Source: Nageia nagi
Lineage: Eukaryota > Pinophyta
Length of the DNA stretch: 64,000 bases
Reading direction: 5' to 3'
Assembly (NCBI GenBank): GCA_050084985.1
Contig: JBITNC010000001.1
Location: 155,868,001-155,932,000 of the forward strand
The stretch's first letter is position 1. Each line of letters begins with the position of its first letter. This document shows positions 1 to 12,400 of this stretch, in pieces. A program made the translations under genes and the position numbers. The notes below the pieces were generated by a model. That model worked only from the letters and a program-made list of their open reading frames with translations. It was not told the DNA's origin and made no database searches.

Positions 1-1525
1 TAATGATTCATCTTAGGAATAATACAATAAGATTCACTCATGCTATTAAAATATTTACAACCCTCATCCACTAGACTTGCAATGTTTATGTCATGCATGG
101 TTTTGTTTATACTTCCATATTTTTTAATATATATTTATCAAGATACTCACAACCATAACATTTAATATAGAAGCATAAGTGACACATCCATACACATAAT
201 TCAAGGTTTATGGGTATCCTAATAGTTAAGTTTAAATTTCACTTAAGATATCCTGTACAACAAAGAAGGTCAATAATGCATGCATAATAATTCATCCTAG
301 AAGTACTACGATAAGATTCATTTATTCCATTAAAGTATTTACAACTCTCGTAAACTAGACCTGCAATATTTGCATCATGCATGATCTTTTTTATTCTTTA
401 TATTTTTCATCTATGTCTATTAGGATAATCAACCATAACATTTGATTTATAAGCACCGAGGGACACATCCACATACCTAATTTAAGGTTTATGGGTATTT
501 TGGTAGTGAAGTTTAAAGCTCCCTCAAGATTCCCTACACAACTAAGAAGATAAAAAATGCATGCATGATGATTCATACCAGGAATAATGCAATAAGATTC
601 ACTCATTCTATTAAAGTATTTACAACTCTCATCCACTAGACCTATAATGTTTGCATCATGCATGATCTTGTGTATTCTTCCACATTGTTCATATATGTCT
701 ATCAGGATACTCACAACTACAACATTCAATTTAGAAACACCAAGTGACACATCCACACATCAAATTTAGGGTTTATGGATATTTTGGTAGTGAAGTTCAA
801 AGTTCCCTCGAGACAGCCTACAAAACCAAGAATGTAAACAATGCATACATAATGATTCATTTTAGGAATAATGCAATAAGAGTCACTCATGCTATTAAAG
901 AATTTACAACCCTCATCCACTATACCTACATCATTGCATGGAAGTAGAAAAAATACAAAGATTATGCTAAGTATTACCAATAATTATGGTATTCTTTGAA
1001 TTAATTATGCTAAGTATTACAAGCATGCTTTTTCCAACTTACCATATTTTGTTTCATGAAATTCATTTTGCATCATGCATCTTATAAAATAATTCTTAGG
1101 ACTTGTGTATTATTCCACATTTTGCATACATATATATCAGGGTAGTCACAATCATAATATTTGATATAAAACCATTTTCAACTACTCTTCAATGAATATC
1201 CATACCTTCTTCTAGAGCTCCCATGGTGGCACATGTTGGAAGAATATTGGGGAAGCTTACAAGTTTGGCTTTACATCTAACAATTACATATACTTAAAGG
1301 TATCTAGAGCCTTTATAGAAAATCATTTTATTCATATCCTACAATCATTGCATTCCATGAAATTATGTTTGTATCATGCATCTTGTTAGATAATTCTTGG
1401 GCTTTATGTATTCTGCATACATGCATATCATGGTCTTCACAACCACAACATTTGATGAAATGATCTAAATGCACCAACATATGATATGAAACCTCATGAA
1501 GTGATAGAAGCATCAAATATGTTAT
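1..1525 (-). pseudogene. Degenerate tandem array of PPR protein fragments
   Basis: The minus strand reads as broken pieces of a plant pentatricopeptide-repeat protein, a family that binds organellar RNA. Segments at about 391-756 and 726-980 contain a stretch beginning DESCKYFNRMSESY and DEGCKYFNSMSDSY, followed by a WMC segment, which resembles the C-terminal PPR/E-type region. A segment at 1328-1516 ends in NKMHDTNIISWNAMIVGYE, a typical PPR helix pair. From 1 to about 945 the sequence is a tandem repeat: the landmark GATTCAT recurs near 5, 289, 570 and 854, a period of about 283 bp. No unit is open for the length of a functional protein, and frames shift between units. This is a pseudogene array. 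Which PPR subclass it came from is inference. Confidence 0.7.
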
Positions 1526-2500
1526 CTAAAACCTCCAAGACTAATAGTCCATTAAATTATGTTTGTATCATGCATCTATAACATTCTATATACATGTGTC
1601 TTAGCTTTTATATTCTATTTCAATTTTTTTTAAAATGCTTCTTGGGTATGTGGATGCATCTACTTGGTGCTTTTTTCATGATATAATTTTATATGCATTA
1701 AAAATCATTCCAAAAGTGATAAGTTTACCTCATCCACCATATGTTATAAAATGATGCAATTGTACACCATTTAAATGCATAAAATTATTGATCTTCTTGG
1801 CCATGCAGGATATCTTAAGATGATTTAATTTAGACCTCCCTCTGAAATATCTAAATAGAATATATGGTATGAAATGATTTAGATACACCATATGATATGA
1901 TATGAAATGATCAATATGCACCACATATATGATATGAAATCATCAAAGTACATTATATGATATTAAATAAACTAAGTGAATCATATATATGATATGAAAT
2001 GAGCTAAAAACTAGTCTAAAAGTGGTAGGTTGGAAAAAAACATGCTTAAAATACTTAGCTAAACACAGAATAAACATGTAGTTCCCAAGTGGATGTCATA
2101 CTGTAAATATAGAATAATAAGATGAAAATAATGGAACATGTTGTGGGATCCTTTATTTCCTAGACTTTATCAAAAACTTATAACATATGATATAAAATGA
2201 TTTAAATACACCATATGATCCAAAAATTGGCTTGGAAAAGGAAAGCAACTATGTCTGCATAATGCCCATGAAATTATGTATGTATAATGCATCTTCCATA
2301 TTGCAATCCATAAAACTAATTCTACATCATTCATCATGCATATTTCATATTTTGCATACATGTCTATCATATTTCATGTTGCATTTCAATTTTTTAAAAA
2401 TTGCTTCTTGGGTGTATGGATGTGTTTACTTTATTCTTGTAAATCAAATGGTGTGTGGATGTGTCTATTGTAGGTTAGGTAAGTCATAGAAGCATTACTT
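1526..2500 (-). pseudogene. Further decayed PPR-like fragments
   Basis: Weak minus-strand continuations of the PPR array. Phrases such as MIDMYAKYEI (about 2340-2370) match the usual PPR helix A wording. CATATGATATGAAATGA-like phrases recur at about 1465-2000 and again near 2190, suggesting a short degenerate repeat. There is no continuous reading frame. This is much less certain than the array to its left. Confidence 0.4.
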
Positions 2501-3120
2501 AACAACAAAGGATTATCATTTATTTAACGGGAAAGACATCCAAAAAAAGACCAAAAAAGAAACCAAAAAGATACTATCAAAAAACCCACTAATGATTAAT
2601 GAAATAGTGGATAAAGGCAAGGTGATCAAGATTGATCCTGAATACTATATAGGTTATAAGAAATTTCATATTCTCATAACCCATGTAGATGAAATAACCT
2701 CAATTCAAAGGAACAAGGAGACAACTAACATTACTAAACATCCTATTTAAGTGTTGCCATCCTCCTCATAGGAAGCACCACAAACTCGTTTCCTTATTTC
2801 AATTAAAAGGAATAAAAAAGATGGATATTTAACTTTCTTTTGATCCAAAATAATTGGATATTTAATATATCATAGTTTTGATGTAATTATCATGGATATG
2901 CATAGTTTTTATGTAACTGTATATGCATATTTTTAACATATTTGATATGGATATGCATAATTTTGATATATCTTTATATGAAAATTGTCAAGACAAACAT
3001 GGAGAAATTTCAAATGCTAATATTATTTTATGAAGAGATACCTCATTTTCCTTATTGAAGAATATACTTGCATGAAGTTTTTGTATAATATACTATTTTA
3101 TTTTATCCAAGAGTAGTTAT
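2501..3120. other. No gene recognised
   Basis: AT-rich DNA. A plus-strand stretch near 2540-2740 has a lysine-rich, coding-like look but no family could be named. At 2870-2990 the phrase ATATGCATA recurs several times in a TTTTGATGTA context, a degenerate short repeat. Confidence 0.4.
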
Positions 3121-3122
3121 AG

Positions 3123-3199
3123 AAATTTGCATCTGTCACATCTATAGAAACTCACAAAATTATTTGTCCAATTTTTATAGATGTGATGGATGCAAATTT
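3123..3199. repeat. Short perfect-looking hairpin (inverted repeat)
   Basis: Left arm 3123-3150 and right arm 3172-3199 are reverse complements with about three mismatches over 28 bases, separated by a loop of about 21 bases. It could be a tiny foldback relic. No terminal duplication was identified. Confidence 0.65.
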
Positions 3200-3342
3200 T
3201 TATTAGATTTAGTTATTGGCATTATATTTATCTTTTGATTCATCTAGATGCCCACCATGGTCAAGAAGGTCAACCATCCATCTATATTACTATTGAATTA
3301 TGGATGTAATACAATAATAATCATTCATAGATATGAAGTATT

Positions 3343-3560
3343 GGTTAGAGAGCTAATATGAGCATGGAAGAGGTAGTCCAATCATGATAGGATAAATTTG
3401 ATTAAATTTTATGTTTTCCAACCAATCAAATTGAAGAGGCCATTATATTTTGGAAGATATGATCTTTGCAATTTGACTAGTTGGAAAATATAAAATATGG
3501 TCGAACTAAGCATATCATAGTTATACTAACTCAGCCATGATTGAACTAGCTCTCTAATCA
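3343..3560. mobile_element. MITE-like foldback element
   Basis: The ends are inverted: GGTTAGAGAGCTA at 3343-3355 and TAGCTCTCTAATC at 3548-3560. Similarity in inverted orientation continues inward for roughly 100 bases on each side (for example TTTTCCAACCAATCAAATTG against the complement of the right half), so nearly the whole 218 bp can fold back. A near-identical direct repeat of about 20 bases flanks it (3322-3342 and 3564-3583, both reading CATTCAT.GATATGA..TATT). It has no coding capacity. The size and structure suit a non-autonomous DNA transposon. The long flanking direct repeat is unusual for most superfamilies, so class is not assigned. Confidence 0.55.
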
Positions 3561-3589
3561 AGCATTCATGGATATGAGTATTCTCATGT

Positions 3590-4990
3590 AGTGAATTGGA
3601 TCATTTCATCTCATATGGTATATGGTGCATATAAATTACATTATTCTACAATGATTTTCACCTTTCTCTTTCATTTTCACTCTCTTGAGTGGGGTGTGGG
3701 AGGCTTACATCCTTTCAAGATAGTTTTGAATTTAATGGATGCCTTAGGTGCTCAAGGGCCTTTGGAAGAGGATTCCCATATATGTTAATTGCATATGATA
3801 TTTCAAGGATATTATTCTACATGTTTATAGGTTTTAAGAGAAGGAGAGGAGCATACTCATCCAAGAATCAAATCCATCTTGGTCACATCATCATCTAAAG
3901 ATCAAAGCCTATTATTAAGGCAATCATAATTGAGGTATATTTATTATACTATAGAGCATATTTATGTATGTAATTAATTGATAATGATATGGTGTGCACA
4001 TAAGTTTGTTGCTAGTATTAATAGTTTTATTTATTTTCAATTATGTTATGTATTAGAAATTTTCATAGGAATGGTAACTAGTCAAATCCATTGATCCATC
4101 TTCAGGAACCCATGGATAGGACTATAACTAGGATCACTATAATTGAGGTCAGGTGCCTTAGGTAACTGAGGATGAAATCACTTAGAATAATTCTCCCATT
4201 TGGAATAATGCTTCTCATATACACCCCTTTTTTCAAATGTAATTATTAAGTGGTGGTTTAAAATCACCCCTTAAATGATACTATGGTGGTTTAAAACTAC
4301 CTCTTTAAGACACACATTGTCGTTTAAGTTATCATGTGGTAGTGATATATAACCATTATCATATGGGATCAAATTTTGGTAACACTCATATAGAGGGTGA
4401 TCAAATAACCACTTGTAATAGCATTAAGCAATTATTTTTAAATACTACCAAAGATCCTTTTTGATCTAGTGTGGTAACATATCAATACATGGTCATATAT
4501 CAACATCATCTCTTATGTTGTGTTGGAAAATATTTATATTCCATCCACCCATTTTGCTACACTAAAACTTATCTTACATACATTTAACAATTCTTTATGT
4601 GAAACTCTTGGAATAATCATCCTCCCTATAAATGTAGGCATGAAAACTATGTACACAATTTGTTACATTATTGGAGGCAAACTTAACTTTAGTCTACTCC
4701 TTGGTTTCCTATTTGATCCATGAAATGCATACCATCCACACTCCATTTATTCCTCATGTATGTTTACAATTATAATATATAATGTATTTTTTCATAAGAT
4801 AATCCATTTAGCCATTTTAATACAAATCAAAATCATGACATGCTCCTTCCATATATTCATCCATATATCCCTTATCTGCATCCATTCACATCATCTCACT
4901 TTCCATAACTTTTATTTCCACCTCTAATTCTACTTAGGCCTAAATTTCCTTTTTATCTTCACATACCTAGGTCATTTTTCTCATCATATC
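3590..4990. other. No gene recognised
   Basis: AT-rich sequence with short open stretches only. At 4240-4300 GTGGTTTAAAA occurs twice in a short degenerate repeat. There is no recognisable domain on either strand. Confidence 0.4.
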
Positions 4991-5015
4991 CTTCATCATA
5001 ACCCTTCATTAGGCC

Positions 5016-5560
5016 ATGTATAGTTATGTATCCACCTCTTGCAGTTTACCATCAATCGTCAATATCACAATCACAATTTCCTCCTACACCTCCCTTATTT
5101 CTTCCTCTTATTCCCACTCCATTTCTAGTATAACATTTATTTCTAGCTATGTATCTATTCCCACCACCTCTTCATGCTCTATCACAAATTCCTTCTTTAT
5201 TTTTCTCTTCATTATTCTCATCTTCTCCTTCCATATCTTCTTCTTTATATTCCTCTCTTAATTCTACCTCTACTTCTTCTTCTACTTATACTTCTTATCA
5301 ATCCATTTTTTATGATTTCTTATCATTTTCTCCCCTTACTCTTTCAAGTCAATCAATATCTCCTTCTTCTATTGTAAATCATGCTCAAGAAAAAAGTGCT
5401 ATTCAAGATACCACTTCTTTTGATCCTATCTTCTTATCTATGGCCTAGTTTATTGTACCTCATTATTATTCTCCTTCTCCTTCTCTTCCTTATTTATCTC
5501 TTCTTACCACTTTGCCTATTTTATTTCCCTCTTCTAATCTCATTTATTATTTGTAATATT
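5016..5560 (+). repeat. CT-rich low-complexity tract
   Basis: A pyrimidine-rich stretch dominated by TCT, CTT and TCC triplets. It is open in several plus frames at once and would encode serine- or leucine-rich strings, which is what composition alone produces. I do not treat these frames as genes. It could be the remnant of a Ser/Pro-rich linker of a transposon polyprotein, because integrase-like sequence follows about 1 kb downstream, but that link is speculation. Confidence 0.5.
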
Positions 5561-5699
5561 TTTTTTTTTGACTTGTCGTACATGTTAGCCCAAATCTCTA
5601 GTTCTAGCCTAGGCAAATATGTTGTTCATAATGTACATTTTCCATGCCCACATATATAGATTACACAATATTTTGATCATCCTTGTGCTAGTTCACCTA

Positions 5700-6480
5700 C
5701 CATTGTAAATATCATATTAGTAGGTTCATCAACAATAACCACACCATTTGTATATGCTAGCCTTGATGTTTCCATTGAACCTCCATAACCATAATGACTA
5801 GAATTACCTTTCTATGGTACTACAGGATATTTTTCCAACCCACCTTATTCTTTACACTATTTTAAGTATTTTAATTGGTAAGGATTTAGTTTAGTTAGGT
5901 ACAAATAAGGTTTTCATATGATTTAGATCTTCCCTTCCATGTGCCTAATAATAAATCTAGTTTAGGGTATGATCCTTTAGCATTAAAAATTTGAGTTAGG
6001 GAGGGCTTTGAAAACCTTAGCATAAATTACACCACATGTCATAATTTATGAGCCATTATGGAATTGATATATTATGATTTTTCATATTCTAATTCTTTAG
6101 CATACATCTCAGTATCATCTTATCCCACATCCACTATAGATATTCCTAAGATGTTTTTCTAATGTTGCATGATTCATGGTGAGCTTGTTGATTTAAATGG
6201 TGATGTTGTGATTGATCTTATTCATTATGTAGATATCAATGATGGAGATTATTCTAACAAGTCTAAGGATGATTCTATTCAAATATTTTCATATCCTCAA
6301 AATAATAAAGATTATATCTATCATATTATTGGATACCATGTAGTTCATGAATATATTCCACTACCATACGACCAACCACTTGTTTCCATCCAATCCACGA
6401 TTATGGTTCTATTCAAGTGGTAAATAGAACCATCATCATCTCCATTTGATACATGTTTTGGTTATCTACCTCCATCATAT
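5700..6480 (+). other. Coding-like stretch of unknown identity
   Basis: Several plus-strand segments look like decayed coding sequence. The longest is 6169-6423 (84 codons), which is acidic and rich in Asp, Tyr and Ile. Upstream phrases in the same region, interrupted by stops, also read plausibly. No domain was recognised. It lies just upstream of a gypsy integrase tail and may be part of the same decayed element or of an unrelated insertion. Confidence 0.3.
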
Positions 6481-6489
6481 TTTGATTAT

Positions 6490-7100
6490 GCTTTTGGGAA
6501 ATAAGAGAATAAATAAGTTTCACTCGAGAAAGAAGAGAAGAAAGCTAAAACATTTATTAACAAAATTAGGCAAGTTCACTTGAAATTTTAAGAGAAACTT
6601 AAAGTAAGTACAAGTTAAGACATGAAAAGCATAGGATTGATTATAAGTTTCAAGTGGGAGATCAATTTTGGTTATATCTTACCAAAGATAGGTTGCAAGG
6701 ACCAACCAAAAAGTTGAAACCAATTAGTTGTGAATCATTTCATATCATGGGATAAGTTTGTGAGGATGCATTAAAGTTACATTTACCTCCTTACATGAAT
6801 ATCTATTTGATTTTGAATGTGGAGAACTTGAAGTTATTTGGGCCATTGATGATGACTAAAGAAGAATATGATGGTAATTAGGTTTTTTCATTAGTTGAAG
6901 ATTTAGTACCTCACACCATGAATGCATTACTTGAAGATTCAATTTTGTAAAAGAAGCCTTGCATAATAAGAAGTAGACAATACAAAATTTTGATTGATTA
7001 GATTAAAGGGTCAGATGCCTAATAAAGACAAGTGGTGTGATAATACCAAGGTTGGGGAATTATTTCCTCATCTCATTTCAAAAACCTCCTAATTAACGAG
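6490..7100 (+). pseudogene. Ty3/gypsy integrase C-terminal remnant
   Basis: With stops and frame changes, the plus strand contains the hallmark end of a gypsy integrase. DYKFQVGDQFWLYLTKDR (about 6637-6690) is the small beta-barrel DNA-binding domain, followed by LQGPTKKLKPI, LHLPPYMNIY, NVENLKLFGP and then VEDLVPHTMNALLEDSIL. The catalytic core is not recognisable upstream. Downstream there is a possible chromodomain-like tail, too decayed to call. This is the last part of an old plus-strand element. Its 3' LTR, if present, would start near 7100, and element C is inserted at 7590. Confidence 0.6.
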
Positions 7101-7585
7101 GTGTGATTAGAAAAGGATCATTTTTAGAGTTTAATTTTAGGAGTGAAAATTATCACCATAGGTTTCCATGCTCAAAATTAGACATGCATGCAAAAATTGG
7201 TATTATAGTGCTAAAAAAGGTTCTCTAATGGTCCATTCTAAGTATATGAGGACCACCACTAATACATTTATCATGGCATTTTTCTTGAAATTTGAAAATT
7301 CATAGGTAGAACTTGAGAGTTGAAGCATTTTGTTCTTTAATTTTATTCTAAAGGTGATTCATTCTAGCATTATTGCAAATTATTGAGAGTAGTTTTGGTA
7401 ATTATATGGCAGACTTGAAGTATAGACTTGAAAATTGAAGATTTAGATCTAATTCAAGGAGATTGCAAGTTGGAGTAGTGTTTACTATTTGTGATAGTGT
7501 ATTCCATATTCATACTAATTTGTAATCCACATTTGGGGTCCTATAATGAAGAAGATATGTTAAATTAGATGTACTTCCATATTGG
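7100..7585. other. Non-coding flank, possibly old LTR
   Basis: No reading frame. By position, just after an integrase tail, this may be the 3' untranslated region or LTR of the old gypsy element, but no second copy is in the window to prove it. It continues after element C at 21089. Confidence 0.25.
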
Positions 7586-7590
7586 GAGGT
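7586..7590. repeat. Target-site duplication of element C (left copy)
   Basis: GGAGG directly before the LTR start; the identical GGAGG follows the other LTR at 21084-21088. A 5-bp duplication is the normal footprint of LTR-retrotransposon integrase. Confidence 0.85.
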
Positions 7591-9449
7591 GTTGATCGGT
7601 ATAGCATAACCTCAAGGGTTTGGTTTAGTTGTGTTCTCAACTTCCTACAATAGTAGATTCCTTGAAAGAGTAGAAAGGTGATGGGGATGTGCTCTTGTTG
7701 ATTTTCTACTAAATCTCCAATTTATAGGCCAATTCCTATCTATATTTAAGGTCAAAAGTAACTAGAAAGAGATTAAAAGGATAAAAGTTATAGGAAAGAG
7801 ACAAATAACAAAAATAATACTTAAAGCAAGAAATGTATAACCTAGGCATTGTAGTATAGGAAGCAATCTATAACCAAGATCAAGAATAGCATGCTCTCTC
7901 ACCCTTGGGATCTCGCAATCATAATACACAACCATAATTTGAAGATAATATCTCACACATAACATTCACAAACATAATAAGCAACCACTTCATTGCAAGA
8001 GGGCAAAGCATTTTATATTTGCATTATCATATGTGAAAACATCTTACAGATTTAGGCAAATTTGCTATAATGTCCAACCTTTTTGATTTCTAAAAGCTAG
8101 CTATTTATACAACTTCCTCCCCCCTTTGGGTGGTTGGGTTTCATTAATATACATAATTGCTAGCATTGAATGAGATAACCAAAATAGTACTATTTACATA
8201 AATACTACAATTGTGCTAGATTACACAGTGAATAAGTACTAATTAACATAACTATTTGGGAATTGCAACTTTTGAATGGCCATGTCCATAGAGCCATAAT
8301 CATTTTGACATGTTCACTGGTCCTTCTTTGATCATATAATTGATTGAAAATAGCATTGTTGCTAATTGAGTAATTATTTGATTGCATATTGATTGGTACC
8401 ATTAGGTATTATGCCTTATTAGTTGCTATCTACTTCTTTGCAATCTTTATTATTTCTATTGTAGATGTTAGTAATTTAAGTAATGGTGGTTGATAGATAT
8501 TATATTCACTTGGTTCAAGAAAAAATACCACTATTATATGAAAATGAGTCCATGTTGACACATTAACATGGATCTAGGGGTCAAACACTTAAGATGAAGT
8601 AGACCTAGGTGTTCTTTCTTATACATTACTCTTAGATTTGCTTGGTAGGCTCTATGTTCTCATTTTGAGCTTTTTTGATGATTTGGTTCCATCAGGACCC
8701 ATTGGTTTTGCTCAAAAATCATGATGTCATCTCTTAGAATCAACAAGCTTTATTGATGTTTTGATTCTATCAGAACTTGTTGATTTTTACCTAAAAAAGT
8801 GATGTCATGTATGAGAATCGGTAGGCTCTATTGATAATATTCATTCTACTAGGACCCATTGATTTTTACCAAAAAGGAGTGACATCATGTCTCAAAATTA
8901 GCAAGCTCTATTGATAATCTCCAAAAATATATACCTACCATTGCTTGCTTTAAGACCCATTGATTTTCTTCAAAAAAAGTGATGTCATCTCTTAGAATTG
9001 TTGGGCTCTAAATTTATGCAAGTCTTAGACACTTGTGTCAATAATTCTCGAAGATCTTAAGGCAATAAATACAATTCCTAGATAGTCTTATATACAAGAC
9101 TCATGGGTATTTTTAACAATTCTCTTGGGCAATAAAGAATAAAAGAATAATAAAAAAAGACATAGCTCTTAGTATTCCTATTCACATAATTCCTGGGCAC
9201 TAAGAAAATAATATGAATCCTGATGACTATTATATAGAAAACTCCCAACACTCTAAGGGAAAGAAATGAAAAGAGAAGAATTTGTTAAGAATAAAAGAAT
9301 ACAAAATTTATGATTCTTGGAGACTAAGAGAATAATACCCCTCCCAAGCATTTTTTATATACATAACTCTCAGCAATCAAAGAATAAATAATAAGGAATA
9401 AAAAATAATAGAATTACCTTGATTTAGAGTGTAATTCTAAAAGAATACA
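7591..9449 (-). repeat. Element C 3' LTR (left copy, 1859 bp)
   Basis: It begins TGTTGATCGG on the plus strand and ends GAATACA, giving the TG...CA ends of an LTR. It aligns with 19950-21083 from end to end except for blocks missing there (about 8200-8745 and about 9070-9230 of this copy). Within 8690-9010 there is a degenerate tandem repeat of about 90-95 bp, four units, each with a TGATGTCA or TGACATCA motif. No convincing polypurine tract borders it on the element side. Confidence 0.85.
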
Positions 9450-12400
9450 ATCTTTTGGTGGCTCTTTGGGATCTCCACCTATTGGAGATTAGAACCCTTT
9501 CACTACTGCTCCAAGTGGCTTGTTCAGAAGTAGACCTAGTTGCAGTCTCAACTGCTATCAATAGGTCTTGCAAGAGGAACAGCTACATCTTTTTATTTAG
9601 ATCACTTAGATCTTTATAATCAACTTGTGATAAGACAAGGGATGTCTTAATCTTCTCTATATCTACTTTAAACCCTATCAAGACACTATTTATCCTTCCA
9701 ACATGTAAAACTTTTGTAATGGCCTCCTGAGCTAATTCATTTATTTGTTGTAAGTTTAAGATTTGTTTCTTAGAAAAAGACTATTCTAAGAACTTAATGG
9801 TATTGGATACCCAATTTGAAACACTAGCTTGTACATTATGCTCTTCTCATAATTTGGAAGCCTTCATCTCAATTAAAGAATTTATTCATGAATCCTAGCT
9901 CTGTTGTGAGCTAGTGTTTATTTATCTTCATGTTGAATATTAAACTTTAAAGTTCACAAATATCTCAAATCTTCTTCTAATATAACTATTTTGGATTGGA
10001 AGAGACTATTGCGAACTCCTTTTCTATCAAAATTCTTAGACAAACTTGCATCCTTTCTAATATTACTTTGGGTATATCTAGAGGCAACTTATGGAGAGCA
10101 TTTTGAGCATTGAAATCTTTGATGACCTATATAGTTTCCTCCTTAAGTAGATGCAAGTGTGATAATGTTATCATTTTATCACCAACTTGTTCTACCAAGG
10201 ATTTTCTAAAGTTCTTCATGAGCAATAATAATTTTGCATTATCATCAAATAGAACTTTGTTTGTTGCAATAACAGTCTACATCTTGGCTTCAATCTATTT
10301 GACTTTCTATGCACTAATGACTGTAGCTTGAGCTTTGAGATCTTCTATCATTTGATTTACAGCATTAAGTTTCACCTTTGTTGTTTTCATGCTCTTCTCA
10401 AACTCTACTTTTTGCTTTTCAAGCTTTGCAATAAATTCTTTATTTTTATTCTGCGACCCAGCTAGTGTTTTATCTTTAAGGGAGAAGTCTTTCTTATATT
10501 GGTAAGTTTTTTTATTCAATTTCTCTATATTAGCTTCCATTGAGTGAAAACATTTTTTGGTAGCCATTGAAGTATTTATAAGAAATTTGGATTGGTAAAT
10601 CATCAATGCACTCTACATATTTACATCTACTATGGCCATGGGAGTAATATCCAATTGCCCTTCTTTAAAGGGCATGTATGCAATTTTAATATTTCTTATC
10701 TCTGTTACTTTAATTAAAATTCTTAACTATTGCTTAGGGAGCATAGGAGACTTATTAACAAAAGTTGCCCAATCAATGGACTCTATAATCTATATAGAAA
10801 AAAGTGACTTTATTTTCTCTTGCGAGGTAGTAGGAATAAAAGAATGGGTGGTAACAACTCCACCTAAAGTAAGTGTTTCAACTTATTGAATAGGTTGGGA
10901 TTGCTGGGGAGGTGTCAAATGTTGGACTTCTAGTTCTAGCTCAACTTCTTCCATGTCCTTATCTTGTTCCTTAGACTTATCCATTGGGCTAGAGTCCTTT
11001 TTCTCAAATTCATCATCATCATCACCATCTCTCGATCCTCCTCTAGGTGTAGTTGCTATTGATCCACTAGATTTAGGTAAGATTTCCTTGCCTTATTGAA
11101 TTTCGATTTATTTTTCTTTTGATGTTTATGCTTATTCTTATGCTTGAGTTTCTTTTGCAATACCAGTGTTTGTGTCTTGAGGCTCTCTCAACTCTTCTAT
11201 GTCAAAAAGTTTTATTTCTTTCATCACCACCTTTAGAACTTATTTTATTGCCTCTGAAAGTGAAGGTACAATCATTTGTGATAGTGACCTTACAATAATA
11301 GAATAGGGCTTCTTTACAAACTTTTATTCCTTCTTTAACATCTACTACCTCTGAGCCAAGGTCTATATATTTTTTTTTCTTTTTTGGAGATGGCTCTTGG
11401 GAAGAAGTGGTGGTGTTTGAAGGGTCTTATTCTCCCTTTTTTGGGATTTCAACCATGTTGAATGGTTATCCTATCTATACTGGCCTCACTTTAGCAATAG
11501 GTTTTCCTTGAAAATAAGGAGGAAGAGGTTGTCCCAATTTTGGTAGAGGATCCTTGGAATACTCGACCTCCTAGTATTTATCATATTTGAATTTTTCAAA
11601 CAATTCACTCTCAATATGGTGAATTTTTATAGTATATTCAAATTTAAATCTTTTAAAATAATGAATTTTATTGGCACCCCACCCAAGATATGCTAATTAG
11701 ATGAGAATCTTTGGTTTTAGGATAAAATCTTATCTCTTATTTTCCTAGTTTCTATACTTTCTTATTCCCTCAAGGGCCATCTAGGCCTTATTTAAGGGTA
11801 TAAATTCCCAACCTATGTACATTTCTACTTCTTTATTCAATTTTATTTACAAAATATTCTATATGGGGCATAATGTCATGAATAAATGCTGGATATTTGT
11901 TTTAAGACCTTATTATTTGAGTCATCTCCCTTGATGGGTCATACATACATGTAGCTTCCACCATATCCAACTTGAAATTCTATACAATGAATTGGGTTAT
12001 ACTATATTTACATTCTATCTCTAAAAGAGTAAAATTCTTAGTAGAAGTTGGTATATCTATAATAGACTCAAAGTTTCCCCGACCCATATTTGCTCTCTAT
12101 AGCATAAATTTGTCTTTTCATCTCTATTGAATATAACTAGGGGGCTACATATTTAGGAAAAAAGAAGGGTCTCTCAAAATACCCATACCTAATTATTATG
12201 ATACAGTTTTTCAAGAAGTAACAATCATCAATTTTATTTTCTCCTTTTAGCTCCCTCATTGCACTTTTGTGCAATCTACAAGGGAGTTTTCCAATCAATA
12301 TTTTCACTACCTTTGTATAGAACTTATCTATGAATTTGTACTAGGATCCATGCAACTTAGTCAAAATTAGTACCATCAGGTCAATTCACATCGATACAAC

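Noticed and set aside
5016-5659. Overlapping plus-strand frames rich in Ser or Leu
   Set aside because: Open in several frames at once because of CT-rich composition; no domain.
6960-7100. Chromodomain after the integrase tail
   Set aside because: Too decayed; the aromatic cage residues could not be placed.
7591-9449. Solo LTR interpretation
   Set aside because: A second LTR with the same GGAGG flank exists at 19950-21083 with pol between them.
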